Shown: positions 9,570 to 18,590, counted from the first letter of the stretch. The stretch is DNA of 64,000 bases from Synechococcus sp. UW179A (GCF_900473965.1 NZ_UCNJ01000005.1:1-64000); one strand, 5' to 3'. Notes: generated by a model from the sequence alone, not told the origin. Translations and numbers: made by a program.

Positions 9570-10034
9570 ATGTTTCCTCGGCCGTTAGAAGTTTCAGTAC
9601 CGGCCGTGAGTGAATCTTCGGATTTTCGGAGTGATCCTGCCAGTGTTCTTTCCCAGTCGGATGCGTTGGTTGGAATTGATGATGTTCAGAAGTCGCTGAA
9701 CAGATCGCGTGCATCTGTGTATCGCTACACCAACACCGATCCGCGCAACCTCAACCCCGTTTTTAATCCCCGCAAACTCAATCCTGAATACAGAAGCGAT
9801 CAAAAAGATCCTCTCCTGTTTCATCCCAATGAGGTCGCCCGATTTGCCAAGGATGTCCTGAGGATCAAGGAGGTCACCGTTGAGGTCCTCAATTCACCTT
9901 CAACGGCCACACAGCAGGTCCTCGGAGCCATTCTCGATGAGCTGCGTTTGATCAGATCCCGCCTTGATGGCCTCCCCGAGGCTCCCTCTGACCTGGCATC
10001 GCGCCGCGATCGTCAGGAGCGTCCTGCTGCATAA
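9570..10034 (+). CDS. Small HTH-type DNA-binding protein, conserved in cyanobacteria
   Basis: 154 aa. Residues about 36-56 (GIDDVQKSLNRSRASVYRYT) look like a helix-turn-helix of the resolvase/MerR kind, followed by a basic NPRKLNPEYRSD stretch and a helical C-terminal half (VLGAILDELRLIRSRLDGL). Homologues are sometimes labelled resolvase, but no serine-recombinase catalytic domain is present here. Role unknown; nucleoid or regulatory binding is the simplest guess. It lies between proS and ppa. Confidence 0.7.
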   Translation: MFPRPLEVSVPAVSESSDFRSDPASVLSQSDALVGIDDVQKSLNRSRASVYRYTNTDPRNLNPVFNPRKLNPEYRSDQKDPLLFHPNEVARFAKDVLRIKEVTVEVLNSPSTATQQVLGAILDELRLIRSRLDGLPEAPSDLASRRDRQERPAA

Positions 10035-10175
10035 GACTTGCATTGGTGTCAGAATGATTGAAAGTTTTGATTCTTCGAACTCAAAGCTCAATCTCCCTAC
10101 AGATCGTCCTTCGGGCGTTTTGAACGACTTCTGAGCCCCGTGCATGAAGTTAGGGATGTCCCCGATCACCACTGA

Positions 10176-10403
10176 ATGGACCCTGAGCCTGCCCCCAAGC
10201 CCTCTGTGCATGCAGCGCAGTTCGTGGCCGTCCCTGCTCTTGCTGTTCTCGGGTTCACCCTAGCCATCACAGGGCTGGGCATTCCATTGGCCGCTGTGCT
10301 GACCGATCGCCCCACCCACTCCTCCGTCACCGCCAAGGAGAGTTATGGATCTCAGGGCTCTTACCCCATCTCCGTCTCCAGGACTGGTGAATCTGATCGT
10401 TGA
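10176..10403 (+). CDS. Small one-helix membrane protein (hypothetical)
   Basis: 75 aa. One or two hydrophobic segments at about residues 14-42 ([24 protein letters not shown]). The last 59 bp overlap ppa in another frame, and its 3' part carries the ppa ribosome-binding site. It could be a genuine leader-positioned gene whose translation affects ppa, or a chance frame. No recognised domain. The 141-bp gap before it has only a 26-codon frame at 10054-10134. Confidence 0.45.
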   Translation: MDPEPAPKPSVHAAQFVAVPALAVLGFTLAITGLGIPLAAVLTDRPTHSSVTAKESYGSQGSYPISVSRTGESDR

Positions 10404-10857
10404 GATTCCAGCGGGAAGCAGCAACAAATATGAATACTTTGCTGAAGCTGGAGTGATGGCCCTTGATCGGGTTCTTCATTCATCGGTCAGATATCCATTC
10501 GATTACGGCTTTATTCCCAACACCCTGGCCGAGGATGGATCACCTCTCGATGCCATGGTGATCATGGCCGAACCCACTTTCGCGGGATGCCTGATTCAGG
10601 CCCGACCCATCGGGGTGCTGGATATGCATGACATGGGTCATTACGACGGCAAGATTCTTTGCGTGCCTGTTGCTGATCCACGTCAGAAAGGTATTCAGAG
10701 CATCCTGCAGATCGCGCCCAGTCAACTTGAGGATGTTGCTGAGTTTTTCCGCACCTACAAAAACATGGAAGGTCGTGTGACGGAGATCGGTGGCTGGCGC
10801 GATGTTGATGCGGTTCAGCCTTTGCTTGAAACATGTGTCCAGGCGGCTTCCGCTTGA
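10345..10857 (+). CDS. ppa: Inorganic pyrophosphatase, family I
   Basis: 170 aa. Soluble Mg-dependent hexameric enzyme that hydrolyses PPi from biosynthesis. Motifs: IEIPAGSS-type start ([13 protein letters not shown]), [24 protein letters not shown] with the metal-binding acidic residues, and VPVADPR. The start at 10345 is preceded by an AAGGAGAG Shine-Dalgarno sequence. A GCACCA/TGGTGC inverted repeat lies just after the stop, without a T-run. Confidence 0.96.
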   Translation: MDLRALTPSPSPGLVNLIVEIPAGSSNKYEYFAEAGVMALDRVLHSSVRYPFDYGFIPNTLAEDGSPLDAMVIMAEPTFAGCLIQARPIGVLDMHDMGHYDGKILCVPVADPRQKGIQSILQIAPSQLEDVAEFFRTYKNMEGRVTEIGGWRDVDAVQPLLETCVQAASA

Positions 10858-10966
10858 TTGGCCATCGGCCCAGGGGAGCACCATGCTCAGCCTGGTGCAC
10901 GGGACCAAATCCCCGGTAGCAATCGTGGTGCTTGTAAATTAAGCGACATTCCTATGTAAAAGATCC

Positions 10967-11326
10967 GTGCCCACCATCCGTTTTGAGCAGGAAGGCCAGC
11001 AAATAGGTTGTATCGAGGGTGCCAACCTGCGCAAAGCGGCTCTCTCAGCAGGTGTCAACCCTTACAAAGGTTTGAACAACCTCAACAACTGTGGTGGCGT
11101 CGGTCAGTGTGGAACCTGCGTGATCGAAGTTCTTGAAGGTGCCCAGAACCTTTCCCCCCTCAGTGATGTCGAGGAGGTTTACCTGGCTGACCGTCCTGCC
11201 AACTATCGCCTCAGTTGTCGGACCACCGTCAATGGTGATGTGACCATTCGGACACGTCCCGGAGACGGTGTGGGTCAGGGCTCTAACAGTCTTGTTGGGG
11301 CTGTTAAGAGCCTTCTCGGTCGATAG
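10967..11326 (+). CDS. 2Fe-2S ferredoxin-type protein
   Basis: 119 aa from a GTG start. Beta-grasp ferredoxin with cluster ligands CGGVGQCGTC and a fourth Cys in YRLSCRT, so C-x5-C-x2-C...C. The NNLNNCGGVGQCGTC loop differs from PetF-type ferredoxins and suggests a specialised electron carrier whose partner is not indicated. A TTGTAA...TATGTA promoter-like pair sits in the 109-bp gap upstream, with a poor 15-bp spacer. The next gene begins 2 nt after its stop, so they are probably cotranscribed. Confidence 0.88.
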   Translation: MPTIRFEQEGQQIGCIEGANLRKAALSAGVNPYKGLNNLNNCGGVGQCGTCVIEVLEGAQNLSPLSDVEEVYLADRPANYRLSCRTTVNGDVTIRTRPGDGVGQGSNSLVGAVKSLLGR

Positions 11327-11328
11327 GC

Positions 11329-11688
11329 GTGGCTGGTTTCACAGTGTTCAGCTATCCCCGCTGCAGCACCTGTCGAAAAGCCCTTGCGTGGCTTGAAGTT
11401 GAGGGATTGAAGCACGACGTGATTGATATCACCCTTGCTCCGCCATCGCTCGAACTTCTCCATCTGGCATTCAGGCAGTTCGGACAGGTCAAGCCGTTGT
11501 TCAATACAAGTGGTCAGAGCTACAGGGCTATTGGTGCGGAGGCGGTCAAAAAGATGAGCGATGAGCAGGCGCTTCAAGCACTTGCGGCAGACGGAAAACT
11601 GATCAAGCGACCTTTTGTTCAATGTCCGGATGGTCGATTTCTGGTCGGTTTCAAGCCAGAGGTTTGGTCTGAGTTGCTTCGGCACTGA
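11329..11688 (+). CDS. Spx/ArsC/MgsR-family thioredoxin-fold protein
   Basis: 119 aa from a GTG start 2 nt after the ferredoxin gene. N-terminal YPRCSTCRKALAWLE carries the CxxC of the Spx/MgsR branch. KRPFVQCPDGRFLVGFKPEVW matches the family's C-terminal strand. May be a redox-sensitive regulator or a reductase; arsenate reduction is not shown. Coupling to a ferredoxin suggests a redox context (inference). Its last 38 bp lie antisense to the end of the convergent membrane protein gene. Confidence 0.82.
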   Translation: MAGFTVFSYPRCSTCRKALAWLEVEGLKHDVIDITLAPPSLELLHLAFRQFGQVKPLFNTSGQSYRAIGAEAVKKMSDEQALQALAADGKLIKRPFVQCPDGRFLVGFKPEVWSELLRH

Positions 11689-13156
11689 AGTTCAATCCGT
11701 CAAGCTCTGTGATCAGTTCATCAACATCCTTCTGGAATCTCAGCTGGTTCATGCTGCTTCTCTTGAAATCCTCGAGAAAAGCGGCTACGAGTTCCTGGCT
11801 GCGTTCAAGCACTGGACCCTGCTCCAGAGTCTTCGCTAACTCTTCCCAGAAGCGGTCAATGGCCTGGATCCCCAGCTCTTGAAGCATGGGGTCCTTTTGT
11901 GCAAAACGATCTCCAGCGTTGCGGGAGAGATTCAACAGGGAGTCAACGAGGCCTGTCGAAAGCTGAAGACTGAGCTGAGTTTCGGCTTTGCCCATCCCAG
12001 GTAGTGCACGAAGTGGAGCTGGGATCGCCGTTTCTTCAAGATTGCGTCGCAGAGCATGACTCACCAAGGCAACCAACTGGGGCCGCATGCCTGGTCCCAC
12101 CTGGGTTAACACCAATGGAAGCCACAGGCGCAGCAGTTCAGCGAGTTCTCGTTCCCCATCCGATTCGATGCTCTGATGGCTGCAGAGGCGCCGAATCTTC
12201 TCGGGCCAATGGGGGGAACGCACTGCATCCTGGGCAGCATCAAGGATGCGCAGGGTGATCACTTCGAATAACTCGAGGGCGAGTACGGCGACCACACCGC
12301 GGCTGACAGCGGCTCTAAGGGGTTCCAACTGGATCATGCGTGCGCTGGACAGACGCTCTGTAACGGGCACGATTCGCAGCAGTCTCCAAAACGGAATCAG
12401 CAGAGGCAAATCAATCCACCGGCGTAGCAGTGCGTCTCTCCAGGCGATGGCCGGGTAGCGCTGCTTCAGTCGAATAGCCCGCAGCATGATGTCCAGAAGG
12501 AAGAGAATCTGAAAGGGAAGATCGATCCTCCACGAGAGATCGATCGGTTGGCCGTTCTCGTCGGTACCGCGCCAGTAATTCGTGGACGCGAGTGGAAGAA
12601 TGCTTTTGCGCCAGAATCTTCGCTCTGCTTCCCATCTTTCATCTGTCAGATAGCGCTCTCCAAGCAAATGGGCGGCGGATTGTTTGGCTGAATCCATGCC
12701 TGCCCTGGCCCTCAGGCGACTTTTGATTTTCTCCAGCGTTCCCGTTTTGTCGGAGCTGACAAAAGGGTTTTCATCGATCAGCTGACTGTTGCGCACCACC
12801 ATTTCCAGCCGCAGCTGTTTGGCTGCAGGGCTGTTTATACCGCTGGCTGCTGCAGCGCTCTCCAAACGCTGAAAATGTTTGATGTAGGCATCGGTGTCCT
12901 GATGCGGCTCAATTCCCTTCACCGGGTCGTACAGGGGAGTGATGTCGGGCAGCCAGGGCAGCGGAACAGCAAGGCTGATGGATGGCAGCGGAAAGAGTGT
13001 GCGCTGCAGCCAGAAGTTGCGCAGGGGCACATAGGTCACATCGAAAATGACCCAGGCCAGGTTTAGGGCTGCGATCCCTGCCAGCAGCCTGTCCCAGCCA
13101 AGCCAGAATCGACGGCTTGCGGACGGTTTCACACCTTGCCACCGAGGTCTGACCAT
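11651..13156 (-). CDS. Unknown cyanobacterial membrane protein with voltage-sensor-like segments
   Basis: 501 aa, not recognised by name. A hydrophobic helix at about 23-43 is followed by about 165 mostly polar residues. A second cluster at 210-305 then reads LPFQILFLLDIMLRAIRL, RRWIDLPLLIPFWRLLRIVP and VVAVLALELFEVITLRIL. The DLPLLIPF...RLLRIVP order recalls S3-S4 of cation channels (inference). The C-terminal 190 residues are soluble and helical (SLMNLSRNAGDRF-type, ending EELAKTLEQG...VDELITELDGL). No pore motif seen. Overlaps the Spx/ArsC gene convergently by 38 bp and is divergent from lepB, 52 bp away. Confidence 0.7.
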   Translation of the reverse strand: MVRPRWQGVKPSASRRFWLGWDRLLAGIAALNLAWVIFDVTYVPLRNFWLQRTLFPLPSISLAVPLPWLPDITPLYDPVKGIEPHQDTDAYIKHFQRLESAAAASGINSPAAKQLRLEMVVRNSQLIDENPFVSSDKTGTLEKIKSRLRARAGMDSAKQSAAHLLGERYLTDERWEAERRFWRKSILPLASTNYWRGTDENGQPIDLSWRIDLPFQILFLLDIMLRAIRLKQRYPAIAWRDALLRRWIDLPLLIPFWRLLRIVPVTERLSSARMIQLEPLRAAVSRGVVAVLALELFEVITLRILDAAQDAVRSPHWPEKIRRLCSHQSIESDGERELAELLRLWLPLVLTQVGPGMRPQLVALVSHALRRNLEETAIPAPLRALPGMGKAETQLSLQLSTGLVDSLLNLSRNAGDRFAQKDPMLQELGIQAIDRFWEELAKTLEQGPVLERSQELVAAFLEDFKRSSMNQLRFQKDVDELITELDGLNFSAEATQTKPLA

Positions 13157-13208
13157 GGGTGTGAGCGTTCTCAGCTGAGGCTAGGAGGCCATCGCCATCA
13201 GGCCTATC

Positions 13209-13970
13209 TTGGATGCCTCACGGTCAACAAGGTTTCCGTTGCCAGACGCCCAGCACGACGCTCCGCCTCCAAAAGCTGATTCTCAATCGGATTCGTCTTC
13301 GGCTCCCACCAAGTCGCAGGGCCAGAAAGGACATCCGTTTTGGGATTTCTGGGGACCTGTGATCTTCACCCTGGCTCTGTATCTCGGGATCCGCCATTAC
13401 GTGGCTGAAGCACGATTCATCCCTTCCGGTTCGATGCTTCCAGGTCTACAGATCCAGGACCGGCTGCTGGTTGAAAAACTTTCCTACGCCACACGAGGCC
13501 CAAAGCGTGGAGAGATTGTTGTGTTCAACTCGCCGCATGCTTTTGATCCAGCGTTGAAAACCGCTGGCTCCCCACCACCATTCCTCTGTGCTCTGGCCAA
13601 CTTCCCTCTTTTGGGTTTGATCCCCGGTCTTGGCCACCCTGCCTGCGATGCCTACATCAAGCGGGTTGTCGCTGTGGGTGGAGATCAGGTCTCAGTGAAC
13701 CCGCGGGGGGAAGTCCGCGTGAATGGAGATCCCGTGGATGAGCCCTATGTCACCAAATACTGCCCGGTTGATGAACAGGGAATGAGTCTCTGCCGCACGC
13801 TGAATGTGACGGTGCCTGAAGGGCATGTGCTTGCACTGGGCGACAACCGCAGCAACAGCTGGGATGGACGCTACTGGCCAGGTGGTCCGTTCTTGCCTGA
13901 GGATCAAATCATTGGCCGAGCGCTCTGGAGGTTCTGGCCTCTCAATCGGCTGGGCTCGCTGGGCTCCTGA
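13209..13970 (+). CDS. lepB: Signal peptidase I
   Basis: 253 aa if the TTG at 13209 is the start; the first 40 residues are polar and low-complexity, so the start is uncertain. Membrane-bound Ser/Lys protease that removes signal peptides. One N-terminal TM helix (VIFTLALYLGIRHYVA), the catalytic Ser in FIPSGSMLPGL, the catalytic Lys in YIKRVVAVGGD, and the box GDNRSNSWDGRYW are all present. The last 29 bp overlap the convergent dihydroorotase-like gene. Confidence 0.93.
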   Translation: MDASRSTRFPLPDAQHDAPPPKADSQSDSSSAPTKSQGQKGHPFWDFWGPVIFTLALYLGIRHYVAEARFIPSGSMLPGLQIQDRLLVEKLSYATRGPKRGEIVVFNSPHAFDPALKTAGSPPPFLCALANFPLLGLIPGLGHPACDAYIKRVVAVGGDQVSVNPRGEVRVNGDPVDEPYVTKYCPVDEQGMSLCRTLNVTVPEGHVLALGDNRSNSWDGRYWPGGPFLPEDQIIGRALWRFWPLNRLGSLGS

Positions 13971-15222
13971 GGCCGCATTGCAGAACGCGTCCACTCAAAG
14001 GCCTATCGAGGCATGGCTGATTGGCTGCTCGTGAAGCCCATGGATCCGATCGGGTGGGTGTCCAGGTCACCTTCGGATCAAACAGAAGCCAGCGATTGCT
14101 TCCCAGGATGAGACGTTCCTCTTCAACTCCCAGCAGTCGTGAGGGCCCGAAGCTGAGCACGTCCCAGAGACGTTCAGCTGTCCAGCCGTTCGACACCACA
14201 AGCGCTTGCCAGAGAGAGGGAAGCACGTGTTGGTGACCGGCAATTCCACGTTGGCGTTGATCAGGAGGTAGCAGGCACTCTTCATCATCCAGCGGTGATG
14301 CATGCACGGCTATCGCCTGGATCAGGCCAGTGCTTAGGCCTTCAATGAGTGCATCGCGATCTCTTCTGTTGCCAAGGGACGGAGAAACAAACCACGAGGC
14401 TGCCGTGGCTGCACTGGAGCAGTTGCTCGTCAACACGTGCCACCAACTCACGGTCGCCGCAGGAGGCAACGTCGACCGCTGGAGGAGATCAACGCCTGCT
14501 GCGGTCGACAGACTCATCAGCATCAGCTTGCGCTGTGGGTGCTCCTGCTGAAGCTGAGCAAGCTGGCTGAGGGGCAATGTTTCGCTGCTCAGAGGATCAG
14601 TGGGCCAGCCTGCTCTCAGTGCTTCGGGGCTTTCCCGAAGTAGCCCCTCCCCGCGCAGAACGGCATTAAGGGGTGGGATCAGAACAGGTGATGAACCTGA
14701 CTCGCCAAGGGTGAGGGCGCGGTCGAGCAAGGGGACCGGCGGCATGCTGTCGCCATCCGACAGGCCCACGGCGCCTGCCTCGATCAGGTCGGCATGAGCA
14801 GTCAGGTGTTCTCCCTTGCCTTCCTGACTGAAGCCGCCCCAGAGATGGACAGCCAAGTCACAGTTGGACAGCTCAAATCCGCGCAGCCGATCAGGCCGCT
14901 CACGACGATTCCCTGACGCCTCCGGCAGTAGAGCAATCTGTCCATAACCGCCTGCAGCGGCTGAGCGTACGAGGCTTTCAAGTGTTTCGCCTTGGCCCTG
15001 GAATGGTTCTGGCAGAAAGGAATGAACATCGACCAGGCATGGAGCCAGCAGCTGATGCCCGGCATCCCTCGAGGCGATGCCCGCTGATCGAGCCGCTTCG
15101 CGGGCCATTTCGCCGAGTGCCTCGAGACGTCCCTCACAGAGCAGGGCCGCACCCTGCTCCTGCAGCGGCTGGTCGGGCCCGACCAGCACCCTCACGGGGT
15201 CGAGCAGGATCATCTCGTTCAT
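13942..15222 (-). CDS. Dihydroorotase-like amidohydrolase, probably inactive
   Basis: 426 aa from the ATG at 15222 (the frame runs up to 15297, over the stop of the upstream gene). Fold and order match type I dihydroorotase: N-terminal VRVLVGPDQPL strand, APCLVDVHSFLPEP where active enzymes have PGxxDxHVHLREPG, SAAAGGYGQIALLPEAS, and a C-terminal FGPSRLLGVE box. The HxH metal pair reads HSF, and the following Arg is also absent, so zinc binding is likely lost. It may be a noncatalytic partner, as known for PyrC-like subunits of aspartate carbamoyltransferase complexes. It lies 11 bp after the tandem phosphatase on the same strand. Confidence 0.75.
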   Translation of the reverse strand: MNEMILLDPVRVLVGPDQPLQEQGAALLCEGRLEALGEMAREAARSAGIASRDAGHQLLAPCLVDVHSFLPEPFQGQGETLESLVRSAAAGGYGQIALLPEASGNRRERPDRLRGFELSNCDLAVHLWGGFSQEGKGEHLTAHADLIEAGAVGLSDGDSMPPVPLLDRALTLGESGSSPVLIPPLNAVLRGEGLLRESPEALRAGWPTDPLSSETLPLSQLAQLQQEHPQRKLMLMSLSTAAGVDLLQRSTLPPAATVSWWHVLTSNCSSAATAASWFVSPSLGNRRDRDALIEGLSTGLIQAIAVHASPLDDEECLLPPDQRQRGIAGHQHVLPSLWQALVVSNGWTAERLWDVLSFGPSRLLGVEEERLILGSNRWLLFDPKVTWTPTRSDPWASRAANQPCLDRPLSGRVLQCGLRSPASPAD

Positions 15223-15233
15223 CGATCTCAGTG

Positions 15234-16589
15234 TCAGAGCGCTCCAGCTGCCGTGCGATCCAGCACACCGCCGAGGTGGGAGGTGAGGTTCAGGCATGCA
15301 ACCACTGCAGGCTGCCCCGGTTCGGATGGCATGTCGACCACCGTGACGCCTCCGTTGCCCTGTTTCACGGCCCAGATGTCAGCAGGGGTGAGACCCAGAA
15401 GATGGCAGAGGATTGTTTTGTTGACAGCGTCATGGGCCACCACCAAAGCGGTTTCTGTCGAATCGAGGCTGGATGCAATCGCATTCCAGCTGTCAACGGA
15501 GCGATTCCAGACGTCCTGGATGGTTTCTCCTTCAGGCATCTGCACCGTGTCTGGTGTGCGTTTCCACTCCTCAAGCAGATCGCCCCAGTCGGTGCTGATT
15601 TCGGATTCAAGTTTGCCTTCCCAGAGGCCATGACCGATTTCCATCAGCCCGTCCGTGAGCGTGATGGAGATGCCTGGATGGGATTTCAGGATGCCTTCAG
15701 CCGTTTCGCGCGGGCGCGACATCGAACTGCTGTAGGCCTTCTGCAACGACACATCCTGCAGAAAGCCCCTCGCAGCCTCCGCCTGGGCATGCCCATTGTT
15801 GTTGAGAGGGATGTCAATTTGCCCCTGGAAGCGACCTTCTCGATTCCAGTTCGTCTCGCCGTGTCGAACAAGGATGAGCCGTGATCCTGCGCCTTTGGCG
15901 GGAAGTGGGGGCTCAAGGTGTGCGGTGCTGTTCAGGCACTCGATTTGAACCTGATGGCCATTGTCGCTTGAGCTGAGATTGAAGATCGACAGTGAGGCAT
16001 TGTCGAGGCGGAGTCGACGGAAGCCCCGTTCCGGATCTCCCAGCATGGTCACGATCAAGCAGCGCAGAATGGCGTTGTGCCCCACCAGCAGCACGGTTTC
16101 ATCGCTGGTGATGGGGTGTCGCCTGACCAGCTCGTCCAGGAAACGACGGGCCTGTGTCATCAATTCTTCGTAGGGGCGGTAACGGCTCCCGTCCTTCCTG
16201 GTTAGCTCCAAAGTCTCCGGCTTCCGTTTCCAGGTGGCGAATTCGTCTGGGAAACGTTCCGATCGTTCAGCCGCAGTTAGTCCACTCCACGGTTCGAGAT
16301 CAATCTCCAGGAGGCCATCATCGAAGCTGGGCTCAAGTCCGTCGTCACGGGTTTCAAGGATTCCCGCCGCTGTGGATGCAGCCCGTTTAAGTGGAGAGCT
16401 GTAAACCGCCTTGATAGGGACATCGACAAGCGCCTGCCCGAGCCGACGAGCCTGCTCCTGTCCAGAGGCAGTGAGGGTGGAGAGATCGTCTCGCCCCTGG
16501 ATCCTCCGCTCCACATTGAAGCTGCTGAGACCATGGCGAACGAGGAGAAGACGCAGGGGCACCGCTACATGCTGAAAGAGCGCCGCCAT
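15234..16589 (-). CDS. Tandem histidine-phosphatase (phosphoglycerate-mutase-like) protein
   Basis: 451 aa from the ATG at 16589. Two complete histidine phosphatase domains: the first has RHGLSSFN, SSPLKRA and VGHNAIL, the second RHGETNWN, SSSMSRPRETA and VAHDAVN. Each keeps the catalytic His-Arg-His set and an acidic residue (LLEIDLEPWSG; LMEIGHGLWEG). Such two-domain proteins in cyanobacteria are usually called phosphoglycerate mutase, though at least one homologue has been reported as a metal-independent phosphoserine phosphatase; substrate cannot be fixed here. Divergent from the CPBP protease, 82 bp away. Confidence 0.88.
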   Translation of the reverse strand: MAALFQHVAVPLRLLLVRHGLSSFNVERRIQGRDDLSTLTASGQEQARRLGQALVDVPIKAVYSSPLKRAASTAAGILETRDDGLEPSFDDGLLEIDLEPWSGLTAAERSERFPDEFATWKRKPETLELTRKDGSRYRPYEELMTQARRFLDELVRRHPITSDETVLLVGHNAILRCLIVTMLGDPERGFRRLRLDNASLSIFNLSSSDNGHQVQIECLNSTAHLEPPLPAKGAGSRLILVRHGETNWNREGRFQGQIDIPLNNNGHAQAEAARGFLQDVSLQKAYSSSMSRPRETAEGILKSHPGISITLTDGLMEIGHGLWEGKLESEISTDWGDLLEEWKRTPDTVQMPEGETIQDVWNRSVDSWNAIASSLDSTETALVVAHDAVNKTILCHLLGLTPADIWAVKQGNGGVTVVDMPSEPGQPAVVACLNLTSHLGGVLDRTAAGAL

Positions 16590-16671
16590 CGTATGAGCGT
16601 GCCCCAGGTGCACTCTTCATCGGCTCAGCCACGCGCTACCGACGAGAATCCAACGCAGTTGACCGATCTGT

Positions 16672-18048
16672 GTGACCAGCCCACCCTCCGGACGTTCAAC
16701 AGCTGCCCCGTCCTGGAAGGTGCTGCTTGCCCTTCTATCGCTGCTGCTAGCCACCACCGTGTGGGCGCTAGGGCTGGTGGACAGTTTCGCTAAACCTTCT
16801 GTTGCTCCTGCACTGTCGTTGGAGCAGCAAGAGCTGACGCTGCTGGCAGAACCCCAGATTCCCCCGTTTCTGCGAACGCTTCTGCTTGGAACGGATGCCT
16901 CTGACTCCCTGCTGAGCAGCCTGCGACAAATTCCACTGGATCGGCTGGATGACCGCCAGAAGATTTTGTTCACTGCTTTGGAGACGGACCCAGAGCTTCG
17001 GAGCAGCCTCCAGCAGGTGGATCTCGAATCGAGTGATTTGCTTCAGCTTCAGAGGGCTCTTGCGAAAGACGACAGTCGCAATGTCTCGGTGGATGAGCGT
17101 TCCAGGCTGCTGCTGCTCACTTCCGACCCATTAAATCGTCGACTCGCCTGTGAGGCACTCGGTGGTGAAGAGGAGAGCTGTCTCGATCAGGCCTCTGCCA
17201 AGAGGGCTGCACGCCGGCTGGTGATCAGCGAGCTGCTTCCCATCGTGGCTCTGCTGCTCGGTGGACTGTTGCTGTTACGCCATTTATGGCAATTGCTGCG
17301 TCGTCGACTGCCGTCCTGGCCGACTCTGCTCGCTCCTCCGCTCGGGGTTCTGGACATGGTGCTGCTTGTGGCGGGCGGCTTCGTGGTGCTCGGGGAGGTG
17401 TTGATGCCTCTGTTGGTGATCCCGATCTCCTCCGCTTTCACGCGTGGCCTTTCAGCACCATTGACGCAGGGCATCAACGTGTTTCTCGGTTATGTCGCCT
17501 TGGCAGGACCTCCGCTGCTGATCCTGCGTCAGCAGCTGGGGCAGCTTGACCGTGCGCAGATGCCTCCGCAAGGATGGCTGCAGTGGCGGATTCAGCCTCT
17601 GGGCAGTGCCCTGCTTCAGGGGGCCCGCGGCTGGCTGATGGTTTTACCTCCCGTTGTTTTGAGCGGCTGGTTGATCACTCGTCTGATCGGCGATCAGGGC
17701 GGCAGCAACCCATTGCTCGAGATCGTCCTCAACAGTCAGGACCCCCTTGCCCTATCCCTGCTCTCTATCACAGCTGTTGTTCTGGCCCCGTTGTTTGAAG
17801 AAACGATCTTCCGCGGCGTGCTGCTGCCTGTGCTGGGCCAGTTTCTCGGTCGATTAGGTGGCGTGCTGGTGAGTGCTCTGGTCTTTGCCGTAGCTCATCT
17901 CAGCATCGGTGAACTGGCGCCTCTGCTGGTGCTCGGCCTTGGTCTTGGCCTGCTGCGTCTTAGCACTGGCCGCCTGCTTCCCTGTGTGGTGATGCATGCC
18001 CTTTGGAACGGCGTGACCTTCCTGAATCTCGTGTTGCTAGGCGGCTGA
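16672..18048 (+). CDS. CPBP (CAAX-like) intramembrane protease
   Basis: 458 aa from a GTG start. N-terminal TM helix, then a roughly 150-residue soluble part, then several TM helices. The three abortive-infection/CAAX motifs are intact: EETIFRG (about residue 376), FAVAHLS and HALWNG. These supply Glu/His ligands for an intramembrane metalloprotease. The family is common in cyanobacteria with mostly unknown substrates. The N-terminal soluble region is not recognised. An 83-bp gap separates it from the FtsL-like gene. Confidence 0.9.
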   Translation: MTSPPSGRSTAAPSWKVLLALLSLLLATTVWALGLVDSFAKPSVAPALSLEQQELTLLAEPQIPPFLRTLLLGTDASDSLLSSLRQIPLDRLDDRQKILFTALETDPELRSSLQQVDLESSDLLQLQRALAKDDSRNVSVDERSRLLLLTSDPLNRRLACEALGGEEESCLDQASAKRAARRLVISELLPIVALLLGGLLLLRHLWQLLRRRLPSWPTLLAPPLGVLDMVLLVAGGFVVLGEVLMPLLVIPISSAFTRGLSAPLTQGINVFLGYVALAGPPLLILRQQLGQLDRAQMPPQGWLQWRIQPLGSALLQGARGWLMVLPPVVLSGWLITRLIGDQGGSNPLLEIVLNSQDPLALSLLSITAVVLAPLFEETIFRGVLLPVLGQFLGRLGGVLVSALVFAVAHLSIGELAPLLVLGLGLGLLRLSTGRLLPCVVMHALWNGVTFLNLVLLGG

Positions 18049-18131
18049 TCCAATCTTCAGTCCTGGTCAAGGTTTCAGGCTTGCGATGTCCTCCCTCAGA
18101 TGGTTCACTGGCGCATTGATGAACCTTATCC

Positions 18132-18587
18132 GTGGTCGCGGTTCCGCAGTCACAACCGTCCTCCGCGCAACGTCCGGCCTCCAGTAGTCCGTTCGAGGTC
18201 ATTCAGGGATCGCTCTCTGCGCGACGCGTTGCACGCAAGTCTCCCTTGTTGGCAGGGCTGCACCGCACGGCAGATGGCAGCCTGATCGGAGTGTTCGCCG
18301 CTGTTCTTGTGCTCAGTGGGCTCACGCTGCACTGGCAACATCGCTGGACGCTGGCGTTTCGTCAGCTTGAGATGACCCGGGACTTGGCCCATCGCCTGAC
18401 CGAATCCACGGCCATGCTCGAACGACATCTGTTGGAGCGTTCCCAGACCCCCAAGCAGATGGTTCCCACCACGGTGGCCAATCTGGTTTACCTCGACCGT
18501 CCCTCCGCGGCTTCCGCCAAGCCAGGGATCGATCACCTGGCCATGCTCGGTTCGCTCATGGAGCGCACCATTCATCACGGCTACTGA
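18132..18587 (+). CDS. FtsL-like bitopic membrane protein upstream of ftsI
   Basis: 151 aa from a GTG start. A basic N-terminus leads to one TM helix (IGVFAAVLVLSGLTLHW, about 52-68) and then a coiled-coil-like stretch (RQLEMTRDLAHRLTESTAMLERHLLERS). This topology, and a position 3 bp before ftsI, match FtsL, which couples FtsI to FtsB/FtsQ at the septum. Sequence identity to FtsL cannot be shown by eye, so the call rests on topology and synteny. Confidence 0.65.
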   Translation: MVAVPQSQPSSAQRPASSSPFEVIQGSLSARRVARKSPLLAGLHRTADGSLIGVFAAVLVLSGLTLHWQHRWTLAFRQLEMTRDLAHRLTESTAMLERHLLERSQTPKQMVPTTVANLVYLDRPSAASAKPGIDHLAMLGSLMERTIHHGY

Positions 18588-18590
18588 TTC

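Noticed and set aside
10054-10134. 26-codon frame between the HTH gene and ppa
   Set aside because: Too short, no hydrophobic segment or known family pattern.
10882-10902. Terminator after ppa (GCACCA/TGGTGC)
   Set aside because: Short stem with no T-run; no support for termination.
14982-15884. 300-aa plus-strand frame across the dihydroorotase-like and phosphatase genes
   Set aside because: Antisense to two recognised genes, no family features.
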